Source: Thauera sp.
Lineage (GTDB): Bacteria > Pseudomonadota > Gammaproteobacteria > Burkholderiales > Rhodocyclaceae
Assembly: GCA_023150215.1 (NCBI GenBank)
Contig: JAKLLJ010000176.1
Location: forward strand, 1-6,916
DNA: 6,916 bases
Reading direction: 5' to 3'
Shown: piece after piece, positions 1-3,519 of the stretch
How positions within the stretch are numbered: position 1 is the first letter of the stretch
How the letters are laid out: the number at the start of each line of letters is the position of its first letter
The notes under the pieces: model-generated
The model's database searches: none
The model's input: the letters and a program-made list of their open reading frames with translations, nothing else
Told to the model about the DNA's origin: nothing
Program-made: the position numbers and the translations under genes

Positions 1-582
1 AAGGAAAACCACGACCCAGATACCGATCAGCAGTAACGGGTGAAGCCGTGCCGCAGCGCGTTCCTCATTGAACCAGGTGATCAGTTCGGTCATCAGGAGC
101 GGCGTGTCGAATGGCGTTGCGGTGGCGAAGACGACACCCAGTTGATTGCCATCCTCGTCGAAGGCCACCACGCTGTTAGTGGAGGTCTTGTAGTTGCCCC
201 GGTGCCAGGCGTCCTTCTCGCTGTAGGTGAGCAGATCGCGGTGCAGTTGCTTGACGTGATTCTCGGTCAGCGCAATGTCCTGCCAGGACGAGAACACCAG
301 CTCCATGACTTCGGCGTAGCCGACGACCTCTTGTTCGTCGCGGGTGGCGAACGACTTGATCTGCAGATTGGACAGCAGGCGCTCGACATCGCGATCGGAA
401 AGCCGGCTACCCTCGATGCGTGTGGATGAGCCGATGCTTTCGAGGGTGGCGACCCGCCGCAGAGCGGATAGCCTGTCCGGCGCCAGCGTGCCGAGCGCAC
501 GCCAGGCCCCCTTGAACTCATCGATGCCGGCGATGAGGGCAAGGATTTCGGGGGTTATCTGAACGGCATCCGATCGAATCAT
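1..582 (-). CDS. Fic family protein (N-terminal 194 residues; C-terminus beyond window)
   Basis: The minus strand is open from an ATG at 580-582 to the window edge, giving 194 residues without a stop. Residues 45-70 carry the Fic inhibitory-helix signature: S53-T-R-I-E57-G58 fits [S/T]xxxE[G/N], so this is the class in which the inhibitory helix lies N-terminal to the Fic core in the same chain. Residues 131-164 fit the beta-hairpin flap that positions the target peptide. Residues 180-194 (LHPLLLIGIWVVVFL) match the helix that normally runs directly into the HPFxxGNGR active-site loop, so the catalytic residues should lie just outside the window. Family members usually transfer AMP to hydroxyl side chains of target proteins; the target here is unknown. 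No Shine-Dalgarno precedes the ATG, and a TAGTAT element lies about 9 bases upstream, so the mRNA may be leaderless. No antitoxin-like gene lies on the visible side, as expected for a self-inhibited class. Confidence 0.9.
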   Translation of the reverse strand, partial: MIRSDAVQITPEILALIAGIDEFKGAWRALGTLAPDRLSALRRVATLESIGSSTRIEGSRLSDRDVERLLSNLQIKSFATRDEQEVVGYAEVMELVFSSWQDIALTENHVKQLHRDLLTYSEKDAWHRGNYKTSTNSVVAFDEDGNQLGVVFATATPFDTPLLMTELITWFNEERAAARLHPLLLIGIWVVVFL

Positions 583-590
583 GGGCGACA

Positions 591-620
591 ATACTACACC
601 CGTTTACACCCATTTGAACA
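591..620 (-). promoter_or_regulatory. Candidate promoter/operator of the Fic gene
   Basis: On the minus strand TAGTAT (591-596) matches four of six bases of a sigma-70 -10 box. A weak -35 candidate, TGTTCA (615-620), lies 18 bases upstream. Transcription would start at or within a few bases of the ATG. Two direct copies of GGGTGTA (595-601 and 605-611), spaced 10 bp, lie over the spacer and the edge of the -10 box, on the same face of the helix, where a regulator could bind. The -35 match is poor, so the call is tentative. Confidence 0.3.
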
Positions 621-621
621 T

Positions 622-660
622 CCGACGCGCTTCCGTGTTCACCGCTACACAGCGCGTCGG
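622..660. repeat. Perfect 10-bp inverted repeat upstream of the Fic gene
   Basis: CCGACGCGCT (622-631) and AGCGCGTCGG (651-660) are exact reverse complements separated by 19 bases. A second inverted pair, TGAACA (615-620) and TGTTCA (636-641), is interleaved with it. No T-run follows on either strand, so an intrinsic terminator is unlikely. A protein-binding site upstream of the Fic promoter, or a structured transcript, is more plausible. Confidence 0.7.
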
Positions 661-1033
661 GACTCGGCAACGCGATGGCAGACGAAACGAAGGCATTCAC
701 TCAGATCTATGCTCAACGCTTGCATGACTGAGTGGCCCTTCGGCGACCACTTCGCGATCAGTTACCGGCCGTTCGGGCCACGTTAATTTTCCCCGCTTCA
801 GTGTCTGCTAGTGGCCGAATGTGTGAAGTCGGGCTGAGTGCCCTGTAGCGGCCGGTGGCGATCAGGCGGCGGTCGCCCTTAATGGCTGCAAAGGCAGGAA
901 GCGACCGAAACGAACAGCCTCCTGCCGAACGCATTCCAATCGAAACACCTCCCCGGAGCCCGAGCACCAATCGTGACGCGCCGGCGCAATTGGGCGATCA
1001 CCCGTCTCTTGAGTTCTCACGGCCCCCCGTCAA

Positions 1034-1055
1034 TGCCGCTCACACATCAGCGGCG
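1034..1055 (-). terminator. Possible weak terminator hairpin after the GST gene
   Basis: GCCGCT (1035-1040) pairs with AGCGGC (1049-1054) around an 8-base loop, with one more G-U pair outside. It begins about 21 bases past the GST stop. There is no U-rich tail, so intrinsic termination is uncertain. Confidence 0.3.
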
Positions 1056-1075
1056 ACATCGACAACGACCCAGGA

Positions 1076-1699
1076 TCACGACCCGCCGCGCGCCTCGTAA
1101 TACCCGGCGATCGCAGGAATCCCCGCGATCCGGTCGACAAAGGCCGCAAGCTTCGGCGCCACGGTCTCGACCAGGTCGGCTGGAATGTGGTCCAGCTTGC
1201 CGGAGCCAAGCCAGCGCAGGACGACGAAGGCCTTGAGGTCGGCGACGGTCAGGCGATGGTCGGCAAAGAATTCGCCGCCGTGGGCCTCGAGTTGGTTCTG
1301 CAGCCAGCGCAGATACCGCGGCAATACTTCCGCCATCAGGGCCTCGCGGGCCTGCTTCAGCGCATCGCCGGTCATGCCGAAGGTCGCCCCGAGCTTGGTG
1401 TTGATGTCTTCCAGTGCACCCATCACTTCGTCGCAGAACAGGGCCTGAAGGTCGTCTTCGGGGTAAAGCCCGGCCAGCTTTCCGGCGTAGCACGTGATCG
1501 CATCGCTCTGGACGACCTGCACGTCATTGACGTGAAGCGTCGGCACCTGGCCCAGCGGTGTGGTCTTGCGGACCTCGGCAAAATCGCCGAACGCAAAGCG
1601 ATTGTCCTCGAATGGAATTCCGCCGAGGTGCAGGGCCAGCCGAGCGGGCTCCGCCCGTCCGCCGGAAAAGTCGAAGTAGGTGAGCTTGAGTTTGTCCAT
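1076..1699 (-). CDS. Glutathione S-transferase, Tyr-type (sigma-like)
   Basis: This complete 207-residue protein has the usual two-domain length of a cytosolic glutathione S-transferase, which conjugates or reduces substrates using glutathione. The N-terminal thioredoxin-like domain (about 1-80) opens with KLTYFDFSGGRAEPARLAL, placing Tyr8 at the catalytic position of the alpha/mu/pi/sigma classes. Q51-V52-P53 gives the conserved cis-Pro that holds the glutathione backbone, and Q64-S65-D66 is the gamma-glutamyl-binding turn. The all-helical C-terminal domain (about 85-207) has the N-capping box T151-V-A-D154. The ATG at 1697-1699 is chosen because the family motif starts within eight residues of it and AGGA lies nine bases upstream (1709-1712). 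The substrate cannot be inferred. It is transcribed away from the small exported protein gene and has no operon partner within the window. Confidence 0.95.
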   Translation of the reverse strand: MDKLKLTYFDFSGGRAEPARLALHLGGIPFEDNRFAFGDFAEVRKTTPLGQVPTLHVNDVQVVQSDAITCYAGKLAGLYPEDDLQALFCDEVMGALEDINTKLGATFGMTGDALKQAREALMAEVLPRYLRWLQNQLEAHGGEFFADHRLTVADLKAFVVLRWLGSGKLDHIPADLVETVAPKLAAFVDRIAGIPAIAGYYEARGGS

Positions 1700-1705
1700 G
1701 GGTCC

Positions 1706-1782
1706 GTGTCCTGCACGCGCGCTGTGTTGTGGGTGGGGGCGCCTTGCGATCGAGCCGGAGCAAGGCGGGTGCTACAGGACAC
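1706..1782 (-). repeat. Nested inverted repeats in the GST upstream/leader region
   Basis: The outer arms GTGTCCTG (1706-1713) and CAGGACAC (1775-1782) are exact complements. They enclose a second perfect stem, CGCCTTGC (1740-1747) with GCAAGGCG (1760-1767), around a 12-base loop. The proximal outer arm contains the AGGA ribosome binding site of the GST gene, so an RNA that includes both arms could mask it. If the promoter at 1784-1812 is the one used, the distal arm would be only partly transcribed. Confidence 0.5.
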
Positions 1783-1783
1783 A

Positions 1784-1812
1784 CGTATAGGCTACGCGGC
1801 GGGGGCGTGCAA
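1784..1812 (-). promoter_or_regulatory. Candidate sigma-70 promoter of the GST gene
   Basis: On the minus strand TTGCAC (1807-1812) and TATACG (1784-1789) are separated by exactly 17 bases. The -10 matches four of six consensus bases and the -35 keeps the leading TTG. Transcription would start near 1777, leaving a leader of about 78 bases before the GST start codon. Confidence 0.45.
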
Positions 1813-1977
1813 GGGCATGCGGGCTGTCGCACGCGACCGGACGCACGGGGCGTTGCGTCGAAGAACTGGCACACGTTCGAGGCGCCGGCCCTGGTGCGGC
1901 TGTAAGACCAAAGCCCAATAGTCGCCGAATTGCCGGCAGCGTTACGATCGCAAACCTTACCTCTTCCAAGTACCTGC

Positions 1978-1983
1978 AGGAGG
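1978..1983 (+). promoter_or_regulatory. Perfect Shine-Dalgarno AGGAGG lacking an AUG at normal distance
   Basis: AGGAGG is the strongest ribosome binding site in the window. The next in-frame ATG is at 2022, 38 bases away and too far to be served by it. At 8 and 11 bases lie ACG (1992) and CTG (1995), both in frame with the small exported protein. This is the basis for placing that gene's start upstream of 2022. Confidence 0.5.
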
Positions 1984-1991
1984 CCCTCGCC

Positions 1992-2204
1992 ACGCTGCGT
2001 TTCCTGCCCTATTTAGCCGGCATGACCCTGGCGGCCAGTGTTCTTGCCGGCCCGGCAGTGGCCATGCGCGAAGGTCTGAAGCCCTACCCGCCGCTGTCCG
2101 TCGCCTTCGTGCCGACCAGGGGCCAGACCACCAGACCTGCCGTTCCGGCACTCGAATACGAGGTCGCGGAGGCCCGCCCTGCAACCCGCAACAATTTCAA
2201 CTGA
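1992..2204 (+). CDS. Small exported hypothetical protein (about 70 residues; non-canonical start)
   Basis: I do not recognise a family. The ATG at 2022 gives 60 residues, but that start has no ribosome binding site and cuts into a hydrophobic stretch. Reading from ACG 1992 (or CTG 1995) yields a typical signal peptide: LRFLPYL, then a hydrophobic core of Ala, Leu, Val and Gly, ending at A-V-A, residue 24, for cleavage before MREG. The perfect AGGAGG at 1978-1983 fits this start. No in-frame ATG, GTG or TTG occurs nearby upstream. The mature part (about 46 residues) is rich in Pro, Ala and Arg, has no Cys, and ends in RNNFN. The third codon positions are strongly G/C-biased, as in real genes here. 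The stop lies 17 bases before the next gene's ATG, so the two are probably co-transcribed. The upstream start may be a mutated ATG, in which case the gene may be decaying. Confidence 0.5.
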   Translation, partial: TLRFLPYLAGMTLAASVLAGPAVAMREGLKPYPPLSVAFVPTRGQTTRPAVPALEYEVAEARPATRNNFN

Positions 2205-2221
2205 ACCTGAAGGATCTCGAC

Positions 2222-2830
2222 ATGCGTAAAGCCATTCTTGCCACTGCCGCCGCCACCGTCCTCGGCCTGGCTTCCCCCGCACTCTTTGCCCAGCAAGCGC
2301 CGGTCGGCGCGGTGGTCACCGCCAACGAGCCGGGCAACGTGGCGGCGATGGCGGCCGTGCAGGCCGCGGCCAAGGTCGTCGCCATCGATCCGGGCAGCCG
2401 CACCGTTACCCTGCTCGGTCCCGAGGGTCGTCGCTTCAATGTCGTCGCCGGCCCCGAGGTAAAGAACTTCGCCCAGATCGCTGTCGGCGACGAAGTGGTC
2501 ATCGAGTACATCCGGGCGCTCAGCCTGAATGTGCAGAAGAACAGCGGTATCCGCGAGCGCAGCGAGAAGGTCGACGGCGCCCATGCAATGCCGGGTGCCA
2601 AGCCCGCCGGCGTGGTCGGTCGCGAGGTGCACATCGTTGCCGACGTGATCGGTGTCGACGCGAAGAAGAGCACGATTACCCTGCGTGGCCCCGATGGCAA
2701 CATCGTCGAACTGGACGTCCAGAACCCGGATCACTTCAAGGTGGTCAAGGTGGGCGACCAGGTGGAGGCCAATTTCGTCGAGTCCGTGGCCATCGCCGTA
2801 CAGCCGATGGCGCGCAAGGGCGGCCAGTGA
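2222..2830 (+). CDS. Secreted protein with two tandem beta-rich repeat domains
   Basis: This 202-residue protein starts with a clear signal peptide: MRK, a hydrophobic core, and A-L-F-A23 before QQ, so export to the periplasm is expected. The mature chain holds two copies of one domain, at about 47-104 and 136-193. Each reads V-x-x-(I/V)-D, then T-(V/I)-T-L-x-G-P-(E/D)-G, then a V-G-D-(E/Q)-V turn and a closing hydrophobic strand (ALSLNV and SVAIAV), as expected for a small beta-barrel of the OB or DUF5666-like kind. A linker of about 30 residues, rich in Lys, Gly and Ala, joins them. There are no Cys residues, lipobox or catalytic motif, so a binding or structural role is more likely than an enzyme; the function is unknown. 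GAAGGA (2209-2214) is a good ribosome binding site seven bases before the ATG. It lies 17 bases after the small exported protein gene. Confidence 0.9.
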   Translation: MRKAILATAAATVLGLASPALFAQQAPVGAVVTANEPGNVAAMAAVQAAAKVVAIDPGSRTVTLLGPEGRRFNVVAGPEVKNFAQIAVGDEVVIEYIRALSLNVQKNSGIRERSEKVDGAHAMPGAKPAGVVGREVHIVADVIGVDAKKSTITLRGPDGNIVELDVQNPDHFKVVKVGDQVEANFVESVAIAVQPMARKGGQ

Positions 2831-2837
2831 TCGACGG

Positions 2838-2865
2838 GACATGCCGGTAGGCGTGCCGGCATGTC
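2838..2865 (+). terminator. Hairpin downstream of the two-domain secreted protein
   Basis: GACATGCCGG (2838-2847) and CCGGCATGTC (2856-2865) form a perfect 10-bp stem with an 8-base loop, seven bases after the stop codon. A clear T-run is absent, so it may act as an RNA 3'-end stabiliser or together with the next hairpin as a terminator. Confidence 0.5.
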
Positions 2866-2879
2866 GGAAATCTGGACCG

Positions 2880-2902
2880 GGGCGGCCTGTTGCTGGCCGC
2901 CC
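2880..2902. terminator. Second GC-rich hairpin in the convergent junction
   Basis: GGGCGGCC (2880-2887) pairs exactly with GGCCGCCC (2895-2902) around a 7-base loop. It can be extended by a G-U and a C-G pair. The right arm runs directly into the 11-bp tandem repeats. No T-run follows on either strand. Confidence 0.45.
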
Positions 2903-2944
2903 TGACCGTGGCCTGACCGTGGCCTGACCGTGGCCTGACTGTGC
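2901..2944. repeat. 11-bp tandem repeat, three perfect copies plus one degenerate
   Basis: CCTGACCGTGG occurs at 2901-2911, 2912-2922 and 2923-2933. A fourth copy at 2934-2944 differs at its 7th and 11th bases. The unit is not a multiple of three and lies between convergent transcription units, so it is non-coding. Copy number is likely to vary between strains through slippage. Confidence 0.85.
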
Positions 2945-2953
2945 GCCCGTCCG

Positions 2954-2982
2954 GCGCTGGCCAAGCCCGCCAAAGCCAGCGC
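2954..2982 (-). terminator. Hairpin at the end of the minus-strand unit
   Basis: GCGCTGGC (2954-2961) and GCCAGCGC (2975-2982) form a perfect 8-bp stem with a 13-base loop. It lies just past the receiver-domain remnant on the minus strand. There is no U-tract, so termination is inferred only from position and stem strength. Confidence 0.35.
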
Positions 2983-2992
2983 TCGCCGAAAC

Positions 2993-3205
2993 TCCCGTCA
3001 CCCACTTGATGGCATCGAGCAGCGCCAGGCCATCCGGCGGCTCGTGAAAGAAGAAGCGGGCGCCCAGCTGGCGCGCCAGGCGAACGCTTTCCTCCTCGTC
3101 GCGGGCAGAGACGGCAATCACCGGAACATTGGCAACCGGCGCCCGCAGCATTTCCTGCAGCTTGATGCCGGTCAGGCCGGCGAGCGTGACCTCCCGCCGG
3201 CTCGG
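2993..3205 (-). pseudogene. Response-regulator receiver domain remnant (C-terminal half)
   Basis: About 70 codons on the minus strand read as the second half of a receiver domain. The phosphorylation-site loop is recognisable as E-V-T-L-A-G-L-T-G-I-K-L, where a working receiver has D-x-x-M-P-G. The strand PVIAVSARDEEE follows, then a helix with RQLGARFFFHEPPDG, and finally LLDAIKWVTG. The first half, with the acidic pair that binds Mg2+, is missing. The phospho-acceptor Asp has become Glu, the MPG Met and Pro are Leu and Ala, and the conserved Lys of the K-P motif is Glu. No stop follows the natural end; the frame runs on into sequence antisense to the secreted protein gene. No DNA-binding domain is present. 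It is in frame with the KOW-like remnant, which suggests a deletion joined two genes. It is very unlikely to be a working regulator. Confidence 0.65.
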
Positions 3206-3239
3206 TGATCGAGTGTCCGGAGTCAATGCCACAAGACAT

Positions 3240-3519
3240 TGCTGCCCTGCGCAATCGAGGGGAACGGTCTTGTCGTCGAGGCGGACGACGCGGCCGCTGC
3301 GCGCCTGCTGGTCGCGGCCGACGAAGCCGACGCGATCGCCGATGGCCAGCTCGTTGCGGCCCAGGCCCTGGCGCGGCTTCTCGCGGATCCGGACGTCGGC
3401 ACCGTCGAGATTGATCGCGGCATACGGGATCAGCCTGCGTTGCCCGGTGGCGGTGTCGAGCACCAGGGCCTGCTTGCGCCCCAGCTCTTCAGCTGCGCCA
3501 GGATCCGGGAGTAGTTCAT
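3240..3519 (-). pseudogene. Small KOW/SH3-like protein gene, frameshifted and 3'-truncated
   Basis: The ATG at 3517-3519 overlaps the oxygenase stop as ATGA, the usual arrangement for translational coupling. It encodes MNYSRILAQLK and then, in this frame, ends after 29 residues at 3430. Moving to another frame at about 3484-3489 restores a coherent protein: LGRKQALVLDTATGQRRLIP, then AINLDGADVRIREK, then an SH3/KOW-like block with IGDRVGFVGRD and SGRVVRLDDKTV. The break is explained by one missing base, AAGAAG reduced to AAGAG. After D-C-A-G-Q-Q the family-like sequence stops at about 3240 and passes into the receiver remnant. KOW-like folds often bind RNA or the translation machinery, but the assignment here rests only on the pattern. 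The frameshift could be an assembly error; the 3' truncation could not. It would have been the oxygenase's operon partner. Confidence 0.6.

Larger units (their letters stand above)
583..1075. other. Gene-poor intergenic region between Fic and GST genes
   Basis: About 490 bases contain no reading frame that resembles a protein family or has a usable ribosome binding site. The longest minus-strand frame (758-970, 70 codons) looks like a chance frame. Seen here are: the 10-bp inverted repeat at 622-660; a 7-bp inverted repeat, CGGTCGC at 870-876 with GCGACCG at 901-907; and a small hairpin at 1035-1054 just past the GST stop. The part around 758-915 is less GC-biased in places (for example TTAATTTTCC near 783) and may be an eroded or dispersed element; I cannot confirm this. 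Confidence 0.6.

Noticed and set aside
622..660. Intrinsic terminator at the 10-bp inverted repeat
   Set aside because: The loop is 19 bases long, no T-run follows on either strand, and no gene ends beside it; an upstream regulatory site fits the position better.
758..970. Minus-strand 70-codon frame as a small gene
   Set aside because: There is no recognisable family, and it overlaps an inverted repeat in a non-coding region; treated as a possible repeat element instead.
1187..1921. Plus-strand open frame of 244 codons opposite the GST gene
   Set aside because: It lies antisense to a complete GST with all family motifs; long antisense frames are common in GC-rich coding sequence, and it has no family resemblance.
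2901..2944. CRISPR array at the 11-bp tandem repeats
   Set aside because: Units are 11 bp and directly adjacent with no spacers, and no cas gene is present.
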